64,000 nt of DNA, from positions 59,970-123,969 of the forward strand of contig VEFU01000005.1 of the NCBI GenBank assembly GCA_007679095.1, written 5' to 3'. Below, in pieces: positions 41,863-51,317 of this stretch. The notes beneath the pieces were generated by a model. That model was not told the origin of the DNA, ran no database searches, and saw nothing but the letters and a program-made list of their open reading frames with translations. Numbering within the stretch: position 1 is the stretch's first letter; the number at the start of each line of letters is the position of its first letter. The position numbers and the translations under genes are program-made. The stretch comes from Paenibacillus bovis. Lineage in GTDB: Bacteria; Bacillota; Bacilli; Bacillales; Bacillaceae_C.

Positions 41863-42412
41863 TACGATTATACACCGCACGAGCACCACCGATTAATTTC
41901 GGACGTGTTGTCGCTAGTGTGACATGAGCATTGCCTAACGTTTTCTGCTTGATTCGAAGTGGAACAACTACAGGCTTCAAATGCATCCCTATAAATGTAT
42001 CACCAATATCGATTCCAGCATCCGCTTTAATATGCTCCACTACGACCGGATCATGAAAATGACCATACGCGTATGTCGCCATGGAACCACCAGCATTTTG
42101 AACTGGAATAACAGACACTTCTTCCAATCCCTTTTCAATCATTGTTTGGCGTTCCACGACGATTGCCCTGTTTAAATGTTCACAACATTGGAAAGCAAGA
42201 TGGAACTCTTGTTCAGTAGCGTATTTTTGCAATTCGCTAAAAATTACCTCAGCTACTTCCGTCGTACCTGCTGTCCCAATTCGTTCACCAGCTATTTCTG
42301 ATGTGGAACAACCTATCACTAGTATCTTATCTTTTCCAGGTACTAGCCCAGCATCCTTACATCCGTTTACAATTTCTTTCATTTCTTTGTGATAATGCTC
42401 TAACAAGTTCAT
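41855..42412 (-). CDS. ywlG: TIGR01440/UPF0340 family protein YwlG
   Basis: A 185-aa cytoplasmic protein of the UPF0340 family, with conserved [19 protein letters not shown] near residue 31, [16 protein letters not shown] near 76, [19 protein letters not shown] near 133 and [15 protein letters not shown] at the C-terminus. Biochemical function unknown. Start uncertain: the ATG at 42412 has GGAGG only three bases away, a GTG at 42421 and a TTG at 42406 are alternatives. Position between rpiB and glyA is conserved in B. subtilis. Confidence 0.88.
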   Translation of the reverse strand: MNLLEHYHKEMKEIVNGCKDAGLVPGKDKILVIGCSTSEIAGERIGTAGTTEVAEVIFSELQKYATEQEFHLAFQCCEHLNRAIVVERQTMIEKGLEEVSVIPVQNAGGSMATYAYGHFHDPVVVEHIKADAGIDIGDTFIGMHLKPVVVPLRIKQKTLGNAHVTLATTRPKLIGGARAVYNRKN

Positions 42413-42485
42413 TACCTCCACTATATGTGCTTATATTGTCTTCCTCTACTAATAGCGTGACAAACAACAACTAAGCTTAGAAAAA

Positions 42486-42526
42486 AGCCGGGGCGTAGGT
42501 GATTACCCTAGTCGCCCCGGTTCCAT
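42486..42526 (-). terminator. Terminator of rpiB
   Basis: Minus strand CCGGGGCGACTAGGG, TAAT loop, CACCTACGCCCCGG, with internal mismatches, followed by CTTTTTTC. Strong GC-rich stem. Confidence 0.85.
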
Positions 42527-42547
42527 TCTTATATTATCGTTACTTTT

Positions 42548-42988
42548 TTATTCTTCCTCGTAAGTTGCAATTTTACCAATTCTAGTGGCATGACGTCCAC
42601 CCTCAAATTCAGCAGTTAACCATGCTTTCGCGATTTCGCGAGCAAGACCAGGGCCGATAACACGCTCTCCCATTGCCAATACGTTTGTATCATTATGTTC
42701 ACGTGTTACTTTTGCTGTAAATAAATCATGAACAAGTGCACAACGAATGCCCTTCACTTTATTCGCTGCAATGCTCATCCCAATGCCTGTACCACAAATT
42801 AGAATTCCGCGATCAAATTCTCCACTTGCCACCTTTTTCGCGACGGGTAATGCATAGTCAGGATAATCAACAGAACCTTCACAATCACAGCCAAAATCTT
42901 CATACTCTATATTCATTTCTTCTAATAAATTTTTGATTTCTGCTCGAAGGTTTACGCCTCCGTGATCTGATGCTAATGCTACTTTCAT
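42548..42988 (-). CDS. rpiB: Ribose-5-phosphate isomerase B
   Basis: Interconverts ribose-5-phosphate and ribulose-5-phosphate, or acts on related phosphosugars. 146 aa RpiB/LacAB fold with ASDHGGVNLRAEIKN near residue 6, the catalytic Cys in GILICGTGIGMSIAANK near 66 and HNDTNVLAMGERVIGPG near 98. Corresponds to B. subtilis ywlF. Flanked by a chemoreceptor gene and ywlG. Confidence 0.95.
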   Translation of the reverse strand: MKVALASDHGGVNLRAEIKNLLEEMNIEYEDFGCDCEGSVDYPDYALPVAKKVASGEFDRGILICGTGIGMSIAANKVKGIRCALVHDLFTAKVTREHNDTNVLAMGERVIGPGLAREIAKAWLTAEFEGGRHATRIGKIATYEEE

Positions 42989-43060
42989 GTCAAAAACTGC
43001 CTCCCTTTGTCTATGTATTGTTTATATTCTAACAGAAACTATCAATGGAATATATCATTA

Positions 43061-44353
43061 TTATAAATGGAAACGGGATATCGTGTCTTTCAATTTGCTA
43101 GCATGATCCATTAGTTCACCTGCAAGCTTGCCAATTTCACTCATATCGACTGCTTGTTGACGTGATGACCTTGCTACCTCTTCTGCACCTGCTGACGTTT
43201 CTTCTGCAATGGCCGCAACATCTTGTGCCTGCATCGAAGTTTGTTCCACACTCTTCATTTGCTTATCCACAAGCTCACTTATTATTTTTACCGCTGCTAC
43301 CGAATCGTTAATAGCAGTCGTCATGCCAGCAATCGCCGCATTTGTTTTTGTCCCTTTTTCTACTTGCTCATTCACCGAATCGACTTGTGCAGTAATTTGC
43401 TTCACTACTTGATTTACTTCTTGTTGAATGTTTTGAATCAATTCCGAAATACCATGAACGGCTTTGGCACTCGCATCGGCTAACTTTCGCACTTCCTCGG
43501 CTACAACCGCAAATCCTTTTCCATGCTCGCCAGCTCGTGACGCTTCAATAGAAGCATTTAATGCAAGCAAATTCGTCTGCTTCGCAATATCCCCTACAAA
43601 ATGAATAATTTGCTCTACTTCTGTTGCATTTTTCTCTAGGCGCTTGACTGCATGCAATGATTCTTGATTCACGGAAGAAACTTGCTGTACTCCACTAACA
43701 AGAGATTCAATAACATCTTTACTTTTCGATAATTCCTCTAACATCATTCCAGAAATTTGTTCTGATTGCTTCGCTTTTTTCTGTACCTCATCGGCAATTT
43801 TTGTAATATCGTCCACAGAATCTGCAGTTCCTTGTACCGCTACTGCAGAACTTTCCGCTCCTAATGAAATCTCAGAAATCGTTTGGGCAACATTCTCTGC
43901 TTCTTCCGATGCGAACTTCGTCTTTTCAGAAATAACAATCACATTTTTATTTGTTTGTACAAAGTTTTCATCTATTTTATGAACCATATCGCGGAAATTA
44001 AATAACATTTGGTTAAATGCCTTCGCAAGCGAACTCATTTCATCATCCACATTTCTGATTTCCACGTCATCAGCAATATACCCCTCGCCCGCTCTCACAA
44101 CTGCCTGTTCCAATCTTTGCAATGGACGAATGAGAAATCTTGCTCCAATAAATGCTAGAATACCAGACCAAATGATTCCTAATAAAAGCGTTAAGACCAT
44201 GAATACAGTCTCGCTCATATGTTTTTCAAAATATGGGTAAATAAAATACAGAAAAAAAGCACTTGTTGAAAATGTAATAACCGCCAAGCTTGTTGTAAAT
44301 AGAACAAGTTGCTTTTGCAGACCAAATTTATATTTTCGTTTTTTCTCCATCAT
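43061..44353 (-). CDS. Methyl-accepting chemotaxis protein with minimal periplasmic loop
   Basis: A 430-aa transducer with two close membrane segments (about 15-34 and 45-66), a HAMP-like linker near 70-120 and the signalling domain whose hairpin tip reads [26 protein letters not shown] (near 254-280). Only about ten residues lie outside the membrane, so it cannot have a large ligand-binding sensor domain; it may sense membrane state, an internal signal or a partner. B. subtilis has no chemoreceptor at the equivalent place that I recall. It lies between ywlE and rpiB. Start codon could be either of two adjacent ATGs. Confidence 0.88.
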   Translation of the reverse strand: MMEKKRKYKFGLQKQLVLFTTSLAVITFSTSAFFLYFIYPYFEKHMSETVFMVLTLLLGIIWSGILAFIGARFLIRPLQRLEQAVVRAGEGYIADDVEIRNVDDEMSSLAKAFNQMLFNFRDMVHKIDENFVQTNKNVIVISEKTKFASEEAENVAQTISEISLGAESSAVAVQGTADSVDDITKIADEVQKKAKQSEQISGMMLEELSKSKDVIESLVSGVQQVSSVNQESLHAVKRLEKNATEVEQIIHFVGDIAKQTNLLALNASIEASRAGEHGKGFAVVAEEVRKLADASAKAVHGISELIQNIQQEVNQVVKQITAQVDSVNEQVEKGTKTNAAIAGMTTAINDSVAAVKIISELVDKQMKSVEQTSMQAQDVAAIAEETSAGAEEVARSSRQQAVDMSEIGKLAGELMDHASKLKDTISRFHL

Positions 44354-44374
44354 TCATTCTCCTGTTATTTACTT

Positions 44375-44803
44375 TTAATCAAATAAACGATTTATTAAGT
44401 CACTTAATTCTGTATATGTGGAACGGTACACTTGCAAATCTCCACCATATGGATCAAGGACATCTATATTAGTTGCTTGTTTATCTACATATTCTTTTAT
44501 TGTAAAAGTTTTATCCGCTGCTTTCGGGTATTGAGATAATACCATTGCTTTATGAGAAGCAGTCATCGTAAGGATAAGCTCAGCCCAATCTACATGCTCC
44601 TCTGTAATTTGTGCAGATTGGTGTTGTAAATCGATTCCTTGCTCTTTTAAAATTTGTATAGAATGATAGGCAGCAGCCTCCCCTTCTGCAGCAAAAATGC
44701 CGACAGATTTCGCTTGCCCTTTATCTTTCCATTTGTGATTAAAAATTGCGGCAGCCATCGGACTTCTGCACGTATTGCCTGTACAAACAAATAACACATT
44801 CAC
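44375..44803 (-). CDS. ywlE: Protein-arginine phosphatase (YwlE), low-molecular-weight PTP fold
   Basis: Removes phosphate from arginine residues marked by the McsB kinase. 142 aa with the P-loop FVCTGNTCRSPMAAA at residues 5-19 and the general-acid loop VLDPYGGD near 112. In the P-loop C-x4-N-x-C-R the residue before the second Cys is Thr rather than the Ile of classical tyrosine phosphatases, the substitution linked to phospho-arginine specificity. The GTG at 44803 follows AAGGGGATG; an upstream TTG/ATG would add an unrelated N-terminus. Conserved position between mntP and rpiB. Confidence 0.9.
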   Translation of the reverse strand: MNVLFVCTGNTCRSPMAAAIFNHKWKDKGQAKSVGIFAAEGEAAAYHSIQILKEQGIDLQHQSAQITEEHVDWAELILTMTASHKAMVLSQYPKAADKTFTIKEYVDKQATNIDVLDPYGGDLQVYRSTYTELSDLINRLFD

Positions 44804-44901
44804 AATACAACATCCCCTTTTCCAAAAAGCTGTTCTCATTAGACGACTTCCCTTTATTATAGAGTAATTCTCCCTATGTCAAAAGTCGTTTTAAGAAAAT
44901 A

Positions 44902-44944
44902 AAAAAAAAGACAGCCATTTTGTAAAAAAGCTGCCATTTTTAAA
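44902..44944 (-). terminator. Terminator of mntP
   Basis: Minus strand GGCAGC pairs with GCTGTC (one G-U) over a 13-base loop, then a nine-base T run follows. Short stem, strong U tract. Confidence 0.6.
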
Positions 44945-45496
44945 TTAAAAAGATATAGGAAACAATAATTGGAATCCAAAGGCCGCTAGCACAACGCCCC
45001 CAAACACTTCCGCGTATGTACCTAATAGATTATGCACTTTCCTTCCGATTAAAAAACCACTCCAAGTTAGAAAAGTTGCTACTATACCAAAACAGATAAC
45101 AGCAGCTGCCGTTCTCACACCAAACATGCCTAAACTAAGCCCCGCTGAGAAACTATCTAAACTCACAAGCAGAGAAAAAAAGATAATTCCCCAGCCAACT
45201 GGGAGTATGGCGTTATTTTCCTCCTCACGAAAACAGAAGTAAATCATTTGAATTCCTAGGAGAATTAAAAGGATGCCTCCAATATACGTCGTGATTTGGC
45301 CAAATAATCCCGATAAAAAGTGACCAGTAAGGATACCTAAAGTCGGCATTACCACATGAAATATCCCCACGACAAGACCAATATAGAATATACGACGTAA
45401 TCGTATTCTATATATCCCTAACCCTAAGGAAATTGAAAATGCATCCATTCCAACTGCAAAAGCCATAATGAATAATGTAATTATTTCTGGAAGCAC
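44945..45496 (-). CDS. mntP: Manganese efflux pump MntP (YwlD)
   Basis: A 183-aa membrane protein of the MntP family that exports manganese. Six hydrophobic segments; conserved acidic residues within the membrane in AFAVGMDAFSISLGLG near residue 13 and LLVSLDSFSAGLSLGMFG near 108 fit a metal path. In some species mntP has a yybP-ykoY riboswitch; none was recognised in the short upstream region here. Gene order ywlC-mntP-ywlE matches B. subtilis. Confidence 0.9.
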   Translation of the reverse strand: MLPEIITLFIMAFAVGMDAFSISLGLGIYRIRLRRIFYIGLVVGIFHVVMPTLGILTGHFLSGLFGQITTYIGGILLILLGIQMIYFCFREEENNAILPVGWGIIFFSLLVSLDSFSAGLSLGMFGVRTAAAVICFGIVATFLTWSGFLIGRKVHNLLGTYAEVFGGVVLAAFGFQLLFPISF

Positions 45497-45584
45497 TAGT
45501 TACCTTCTCCTTCCCCATTGGACGTGCCTATAGGGAACATATGCAAAAATGATAGAAAGTAGACTAGCTTTATTTTCACATAAA

Positions 45585-46640
45585 TTAGGAATGATTTATC
45601 TGCCGAAGCCACTTATGTCCTGCTGCTTTATCAAGGCGATTCATGATTGCAACCCCAACCCCTTCTTCTGGGAAAACTTCTGAGAAAATAACATCGACAT
45701 CTGTTTCATCAAACTTTCGCAATACATCATAAAGTCGATGAGCAACCGACGCTAAGTCAGAACGGCTTCCACAATCAAGGACGGTATGTGCATCGTATTC
45801 GTTCACCGTTTCTGACGCTGCCATCACACCAACACGCATGCCACTTTTCGTTTTTTCATTCACTACACTCTGTACCCACTCTGGCGTACCTTCTACTAAA
45901 TATAACGGAGCAGACGGGGCATAATGTGTATACTTCATCCCTGGTGCTTGTGGTTTTTCTTCTTTATCCACAACAGATGTTGACATCTCTACTTTATCAA
46001 TAATTGCTTCAATTGCTTCTTTCGTAATTCCACCCGGGCGAAGAATAATCGGATGCTCTCCGCGACAATCTATTACGGTTGATTCTACACCAACACCTGT
46101 TTGTCCACCGTCCACAACTCCTGCAATCCTCCCATCCAGATCTTCCATCACATGGTTGGCAGTGGTTGGACTTGGTTTTCCTGAACGATTTGCACTTGGC
46201 GCTGCGATAGGTAATCCGGATTCCTTGATAAGTGCAAGAGCTACAGGGTGATCTGGCATTCTAACTGCCACACTATCCAGCCCTGCAGTGACTAAATCGG
46301 ACACTGCGCCTTCCTTTTTTTGAAAAATAATAGTCAATGGCCCTGGCCAAAATGCATCCATTAACTGCTTCGATTTATCTGAAATATCCGCAACTATACC
46401 ATCCAATTGTGGATAACTTGCGATATGCACAATTAAAGGATTATCAGCTGGCCTACCTTTAGCAGCAAAAATTTTTGCAACTGCATCACTTGAACATGCG
46501 TTCCCACCTAGGCCGTATACCGTTTCAGTAGGAAATGCAACCACTTCATTTTGCTGTAAAAATTGTGCCGCTTCTGCTAATTGTGGATAACTTTTTTGGT
46601 TATCCAGATGCTTATCCACAAGCCAGCGTATTGTATTCAT
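45585..46640 (-). CDS. ywlC: L-threonylcarbamoyladenylate synthase (Sua5/YwlC)
   Basis: Makes threonylcarbamoyl-AMP from threonine, bicarbonate and ATP for the t6A modification at position 37 of ANN-decoding tRNAs. 351 aa, the long Sua5 form. YrdC domain: VAFPTETVYGLGGNA near residue 34, KGRPADNPLIVH near 60, PSANRSGKPSPT near 148; C-terminal Sua5 domain from about 210 with APGMKYTHYAPSAPLY. Several DnaA-box words lie inside the gene and in the gap upstream. The ATG is preceded by GAGG. Confidence 0.95.
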   Translation of the reverse strand: MNTIRWLVDKHLDNQKSYPQLAEAAQFLQQNEVVAFPTETVYGLGGNACSSDAVAKIFAAKGRPADNPLIVHIASYPQLDGIVADISDKSKQLMDAFWPGPLTIIFQKKEGAVSDLVTAGLDSVAVRMPDHPVALALIKESGLPIAAPSANRSGKPSPTTANHVMEDLDGRIAGVVDGGQTGVGVESTVIDCRGEHPIILRPGGITKEAIEAIIDKVEMSTSVVDKEEKPQAPGMKYTHYAPSAPLYLVEGTPEWVQSVVNEKTKSGMRVGVMAASETVNEYDAHTVLDCGSRSDLASVAHRLYDVLRKFDETDVDVIFSEVFPEEGVGVAIMNRLDKAAGHKWLRQINHS

Positions 46641-46804
46641 ATCGTTATCCTCATTCCTATGTTTATATTAAAATGTGAATCCCTTTATTTTTAAGTATTT
46701 ATATTTCGATTTCAGAAAAGTTTGTGGATTAACGCCCAACTTATGCACATTTTGTGGATAACCTCTCGCTAAATGTGCATAACTTCTGTGGGTTTTGTGA
46801 ATAA
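46582..46804. promoter_or_regulatory. DnaA-box cluster between ywlC and spoIIR
   Basis: Six perfect TTATNCACA boxes in 223 bases: 46582-46590 (minus), 46612-46620 (plus), 46741-46749 (plus), 46753-46761, 46774-46782 and 46796-46804 (minus). One-mismatch words add to this at 46599 and 46722. Further perfect boxes lie outside at 45964, 46408, 46984 and 48126. Such clusters act as DnaA-binding or titration sites; from memory, one has been mapped at ywlC in B. subtilis. Confidence 0.75.
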
Positions 46805-46889
46805 ATCACTATTATTTGCTTATTATACACAAAAAAAGCAGAAACCTCCCATCATATCTAACTTTTATAGACACAATGGAAGATCCATA

Positions 46890-47795
46890 TTAGAAAAACT
46901 TTTTAAATAACTCTACAAGAAAGAACTTTACTTCTACTTCTTCTTCTTTTTCCTCTACAAATGTTGGCTGTTTCTCTTCAGGTTTATCCACATTTTCTTG
47001 TTGTTCTTGTTTATCTTTTGTGGAAGGTTTACTTTCTTTCTCCACAGTCTCTACCTTTTTATCCACTTTTTTTGTTGGTTTTGTGGAAGAATTTTTCACT
47101 TTATCTTCAGTAGAAGTTTTTTCATCCACAGTTTGAGACGCTTTCTCTTCTTTTTTCTCCACAACCTCTTGTTCATCCTTTTTCTCCACAATGTTATCCT
47201 CTTTTGTGGATTCTTCCTCCAACTCAGCCGCATGTGCTTGCGATTCAAACCCAGGGCTAACAGCTAGTCCAGTAGAAAAATCAACAAAACATAAAGGCGG
47301 GAATAAAACACACCACCAGTTAGCACCTGATCCATCACCTAGCGTTATTAATATTGCTTCATATATTCCAGCAGGATATAAAAATTGTCCATATAATTTC
47401 GTCGGAAACTGTACATCGCCAAATTCCACATTCACAGAATATGTAATGCCTCTTTTATCGAGTTCTTGTTGGGCGATTTTTTCTACTTCATCAAGATTCG
47501 AAGTAATAATATCTCGTGCATCTTCTAGTGATGTAAGTTCCTCTACCCATTTCGTAATTTCAGCATTCACTGCATCACGAACAGCTCTTTTAACTGCCTG
47601 ATCTTCATCACTATCACTATTGGCAAGGATTCGAAGGCGGATTGCTTCTTCTGGAATGACTACCGGATCATTTGCAGAAGCAAGTTCCTGTTTCGGAATT
47701 GCTAACGATATAACCGTACCAACTACTAAAACAATAATATACATCCATGCTATATTTTTTCGATAGAATCTAATTTTCATATAATCTTTCATCAT
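46890..47795 (-). CDS. spoIIR: Stage II sporulation protein R with long charged insertion
   Basis: A forespore-made secreted signal that activates the SpoIIGA protease to process pro-sigma-E in the mother cell. 301 aa (about 220 in B. subtilis). An N-terminal membrane/signal segment (about 10-30) precedes the conserved domain with RLRILANSDSDEDQAVKRAV near 48, FPTKLYGQFLYPAGIYEAIL near 130 and the WWCVLFPPLCFVDF block near 160. A Lys/Glu/Thr-rich low-complexity stretch (about 188-285) follows, then a short hydrophobic end (EVEVKFFLVELFKKFF). The ATG at 47795 has GAGAGG six bases upstream. Confidence 0.93.
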   Translation of the reverse strand: MMKDYMKIRFYRKNIAWMYIIVLVVGTVISLAIPKQELASANDPVVIPEEAIRLRILANSDSDEDQAVKRAVRDAVNAEITKWVEELTSLEDARDIITSNLDEVEKIAQQELDKRGITYSVNVEFGDVQFPTKLYGQFLYPAGIYEAILITLGDGSGANWWCVLFPPLCFVDFSTGLAVSPGFESQAHAAELEEESTKEDNIVEKKDEQEVVEKKEEKASQTVDEKTSTEDKVKNSSTKPTKKVDKKVETVEKESKPSTKDKQEQQENVDKPEEKQPTFVEEKEEEVEVKFFLVELFKKFF

Positions 47796-47818
47796 GTCCA
47801 TCCTCTCCCTCTAGAAAG

Positions 47819-47848
47819 CATTATGGACATGAAAATAGTATTCTATAC
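47819..47848 (-). promoter_or_regulatory. Candidate sigma-F promoter of spoIIR
   Basis: Minus strand GTATA (47844-47848), 15-base spacer, GTCCATAATG (47819-47828). Matches the sigma-F pattern in -35 and spacing, with a reasonable -10; spoIIR is a known sigma-F gene. Confidence 0.5.
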
Positions 47849-47982
47849 AAAAAATCAGGAGGAAATTTAATAGATATGATTTTTTGATTTCCGCGATTAG
47901 AAAAGCAGGCAGCGTCCAAATTTGGAGCCCACCATTCCCGAAGGATTCTCGCGCCTTCATCACTGTTCTCGCAAATGAAAAT

Positions 47983-48834
47983 TTAAATTCTCGTCAATAC
48001 AATCCGGTCTTTCTCATTTATATCATATATAACTTCTGTTTCGGCTGAAGGGAATGCTTGACGCATTAAGTTAGCAACTGCTTCACCTTGTCCAGCACCG
48101 ATTTCAAAAGCGACAATTGCATTTTTGTGGATAACTCTGTGGATATCCTGTGCAAATCTTCTGTAAAAATCCAGTCCATCCACTCCACCAAATAAAGCGT
48201 TATGTGGCTCATGCTCTTGAACCACGTCTGATAACGTTTCTTCATTCGGGATATAAGGTGGATTGGAAACGATAATGTCCCACTTATCCCCAGTTTGAAT
48301 GAACGGTTCTAATAAATCACCTTTATAAAAGTGGATATCTGCATTCAACTGTTGAGCATTTTTCTGAGCTACTTCCAATGCAGCATCCGATATATCTGAT
48401 GCTGACACGTCTAATACCGGATGTTCTAGCTTCATCGTAATCGCAATAGCACCACTACCCGTACCAATGTCTGCTAGTTTTAACGGTTGATCTCCAAAAT
48501 GAGCACGAATGTTTTTTAAAACAGCTACAATTAATTCTTCTGTTTCCGGCCTTGGAATTAATACATCTTTGTTTACAATAAATTTCCGGCCATAAAATTC
48601 CTCATATCCGATAATATGTTGGATTGGACAACCTTCCCCATGATCCTTAACTGCCGCTTCAAAACGTTGCCAATCATCTGCTCGCAATTCCATTCGTTGT
48701 TCCGCAAATAATTGAGCACGTCCCATTTGCAATACCCATTGCATCAACAACTCGCCAGCATTTTCATCCCGGTGATGTTCTTTTAAAAAAGAAGAAGCCC
48801 AATGGAGGGCCTCATACACTTTGACATTACTCAT
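47983..48834 (-). CDS. prmC: Release-factor glutamine methyltransferase
   Basis: Methylates the Gln of the GGQ motif in release factors using S-adenosylmethionine. 283 aa, with SAM-binding LADIGTGSGAIAITMKLEHP near residue 115 and the catalytic NPPY motif in IIVSNPPYIPNEE near 184. The ATG at 48834 lies one base after the prfA stop, and the last codons of prfA (ATG GAA GAG) supply its ribosome binding site, so the pair is coupled. The longer frame would run into prfA. Confidence 0.96.
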   Translation of the reverse strand: MSNVKVYEALHWASSFLKEHHRDENAGELLMQWVLQMGRAQLFAEQRMELRADDWQRFEAAVKDHGEGCPIQHIIGYEEFYGRKFIVNKDVLIPRPETEELIVAVLKNIRAHFGDQPLKLADIGTGSGAIAITMKLEHPVLDVSASDISDAALEVAQKNAQQLNADIHFYKGDLLEPFIQTGDKWDIIVSNPPYIPNEETLSDVVQEHEPHNALFGGVDGLDFYRRFAQDIHRVIHKNAIVAFEIGAGQGEAVANLMRQAFPSAETEVIYDINEKDRIVLTRI

Positions 48835-48835
48835 G

Positions 48836-49906
48836 TTACTCTTCCATGCTTTCAAGTTTTTTCGATTGGTCTTCAATCACTAAAGCATCGATTACTTCAT
48901 CAAGCTTACCTTCTAAAATTTGATCCAACTTTTGAATTGTAAGACCAATACGATGATCTGTTACCCGGTTTTGTGGGAAGTTATACGTTCTAATACGCTC
49001 AGAACGGTCCCCAGTACCGACAGCAGATTTACGGTTCGCATCATATTCTGCTTGTGCTTCTTGTTGGAACTTATCATAAATACGAGCACGCAAAACTTTC
49101 ATCGCTTTTTCTTTGTTTTTAATTTGGGATTTTTCATCCTGACATGATACAACGACACCTGTAGGAATATGCGTTAAACGCACCGCAGACATCGTTGTAT
49201 TAACACTTTGTCCACCTGGACCACTAGAAGCAAATGTATCTACGCGAATATCTTTATCATGAATATCAATTTCGACTTCTTCTGCTTCTGGAAGTACAGC
49301 GACTGTAGCAGTCGAAGTATGAATACGACCACCTGACTCCGTTTCCGGTACACGTTGAACACGATGAGCTCCATTTTCATATTTCAATTTCGAAAATGCG
49401 CCATTCCCGTTTATCATAAAAATAATTTCCTTGTAGCCACCTACTCCCGTCGAATGTGCTTCAATAACATCCGTTTTCCAACCTTGATTTTCCGCAAAAC
49501 GGCTATACATACGATAGAGATCCCCAGCAAACAATGCTGCCTCATCCCCACCTGCAGCACCACGAATCTCCATAATAACGTTCTTATCATCATTCGGATC
49601 CTTGGGAACGAGTAGAATTTTCAACCTTGATTCTAACTCCTCTAAACGGTCCTCTAACTCTCCGATTTCCTCTTTCACCATCTCGCGCATTTCTGCATCT
49701 AGTTTATCATCCAACATTGCTTTTGCATCTTTATATTCACTTTGTGCTTCTTTATATTCGCGATATACTTCTACTGTCTCTGCGATGGAAGACTGTTCCT
49801 TCGAATACTCTCTTAATTTCGTTGCATCATTCACAATTTCCGGATCGCTCAGCAACTCATTCAATTTCTCGTAGCGTTCCTCAACGAACTGTAATTTATC
49901 AAACAC
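48836..49906 (-). CDS. prfA: Peptide chain release factor 1
   Basis: Recognises UAA and UAG stop codons and triggers peptide release. 356 aa, standard length, with the tripeptide-type stop recognition region [20 protein letters not shown] near 180 and the catalytic GGQ loop in [20 protein letters not shown] near 228. First gene of prfA-prmC; upstream lies repeat array 3. ATG 49906 has a modest upstream GAGGTGA. Confidence 0.97.
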   Translation of the reverse strand: MFDKLQFVEERYEKLNELLSDPEIVNDATKLREYSKEQSSIAETVEVYREYKEAQSEYKDAKAMLDDKLDAEMREMVKEEIGELEDRLEELESRLKILLVPKDPNDDKNVIMEIRGAAGGDEAALFAGDLYRMYSRFAENQGWKTDVIEAHSTGVGGYKEIIFMINGNGAFSKLKYENGAHRVQRVPETESGGRIHTSTATVAVLPEAEEVEIDIHDKDIRVDTFASSGPGGQSVNTTMSAVRLTHIPTGVVVSCQDEKSQIKNKEKAMKVLRARIYDKFQQEAQAEYDANRKSAVGTGDRSERIRTYNFPQNRVTDHRIGLTIQKLDQILEGKLDEVIDALVIEDQSKKLESMEE

Positions 49907-50074
49907 TCAATTCACCTCAATCTCGATTCCCTAACTATCCTATTATAATATAACCTTCCCTTCGTCCAAAGCAAATATTTCATAAAAAATTGAAAGGTAA
50001 ATATGAAGGTTGTTTGTTTTTGTTTTGGGAAGGAGAGAGGTTGGTGGTATTCCAACTTTTATAGGCTCTTTCGC

Positions 50075-51245
50075 TGTTTATTGGGCTTGATGAAAGTTGC
50101 TCGTGACTTACTTAGGACATTTTCACCTTGGATGGGAACGATGGATATATTTGCGTGACCTCTTTTATCATTTTTTAACTCAGCTGGGGAGGATGGACGG
50201 TGTTGCGTGACTGCCTCCAACCTTTTTTATCTTTACCGGGGCAAGATGAACGCTCCTGCGTGACCAACTCACAACCTTTTCACCTCTACCGGGCACGATG
50301 AACTCTTCAACGTGACCAACTCATCCCTTTTCCTCCTCCACTGGGCACGATGAACGCTCCATCGTGACCGCCTCATCCCTTTTTCTCCTTCACTGGGAAC
50401 GATGAACGTTCTAACGTGACCACTTCATCTCTTTTCCCACCTAACCGGGCACGATGAACGTTCCAACGTGACCACCTCTTCCCTTTTTCTCCTTCACCGG
50501 GCACGATGAACCCTCCAACGTGACCAACTCATCTCTTTTCCCACCTAACCGGGCACGATGAACGCTCCTGCGTGACCAACTCAACCCTTTTTCTCCTTCA
50601 CCGGGCACGATGAACGCTCCTGCGTGACCACCTCACCAAATTTTCCTCCTCCACCGGGCACGATGAACCTTCCTGCGTGACCACCTCACAACCTTTTCCT
50701 CCTCTACCGGGCACGATGAACGCTTCAACGTGACCACCTCACCAAATTTTCCTCCTCCACCGGGCACGTTGAACCCTCCTGCGTGACCGCCTCCAATCTT
50801 TTTCACCTCAGCCTGGCACGTTGAACCCTCCTGCGTGACCACCTCACAACCTTTTCCTCCTCTACCGGCACGATGAACGCTCCTGCGTGACCACCTCACC
50901 AAATTTTCCTCCTCCACCGGGCACGATGAACCTTCCTGCGTGACCGCCTCACAACTTTTCTTCCTCCACCGGGCACGATGAACACTCCAACGTGACCACC
51001 TTCAACCTTTTTCTCCTTCACCGGGCACGATGAACACTCCTGCGTGACCACCTCCAGTCTTTTTCTCCTCCACCGGGCACGTTGAACGCTCCAACGTGAC
51101 CACCTCACCAAATTTTCCTCCTCCACCGGGCACGATGAACACTTCAACGTGACCACCTCACCAAATTTTCCTCCTTCACCGGGCACGTTGAACACTCCAA
51201 CGTGACCACCTCCCCCCCATTTTTCACCCTCACCTGGGCACGCGG
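50075..51245 (+). repeat. Tandem array 3: about 22 units of 52 bp
   Basis: Cores start at 50291, 50343, 50395 and 50447, exactly 52 bases apart. Consensus core GGGCACGATGAACGCTC then CTGCGTGACC or CAACGTGACC, and spacer ACCTCACCAAATTTTCCTCC. Some cores are perfect dyads with compensating changes: CACGATG with CATCGTG (near 50347) and CACGTTG with CAACGTG (near 51077 and 51185). Same core and orientation as arrays 1 and 2. It lies between the terminator of the anti-sigma gene and prfA. Open frames across it are artefacts of the repeat. Confidence 0.9.
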
Positions 51246-51282
51246 TACAATGCCCTCAACTAATAAAAAAACCTCACTAAAA

Positions 51283-51313
51283 AACAAAAAAACCCGGGCA
51301 TTACACCCAGATT
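51283..51313 (-). terminator. Terminator of the sigma/anti-sigma operon
   Basis: Minus strand CTGGG, TGTAATG loop, CCCGG followed by GTTTTTT: a short GC stem with U tract just after the stop and immediately before array 3. Confidence 0.55.
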
Positions 51314-51317
51314 TCCC

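Noticed and set aside
46998..47601. Plus-strand frames rich in Phe and Leu opposite spoIIR
   Set aside because: Antisense of the charged insertion and the conserved SpoIIR domain.
50633..51195. Two overlapping minus-strand open frames with repeated Trp/Ser/Arg-rich peptides
   Set aside because: They arise from the 52-bp array. Because 52 is not a multiple of three, the frame cycles through the repeat, giving a 52-residue pseudo-repeat. There is no ribosome binding site or conserved protein pattern.
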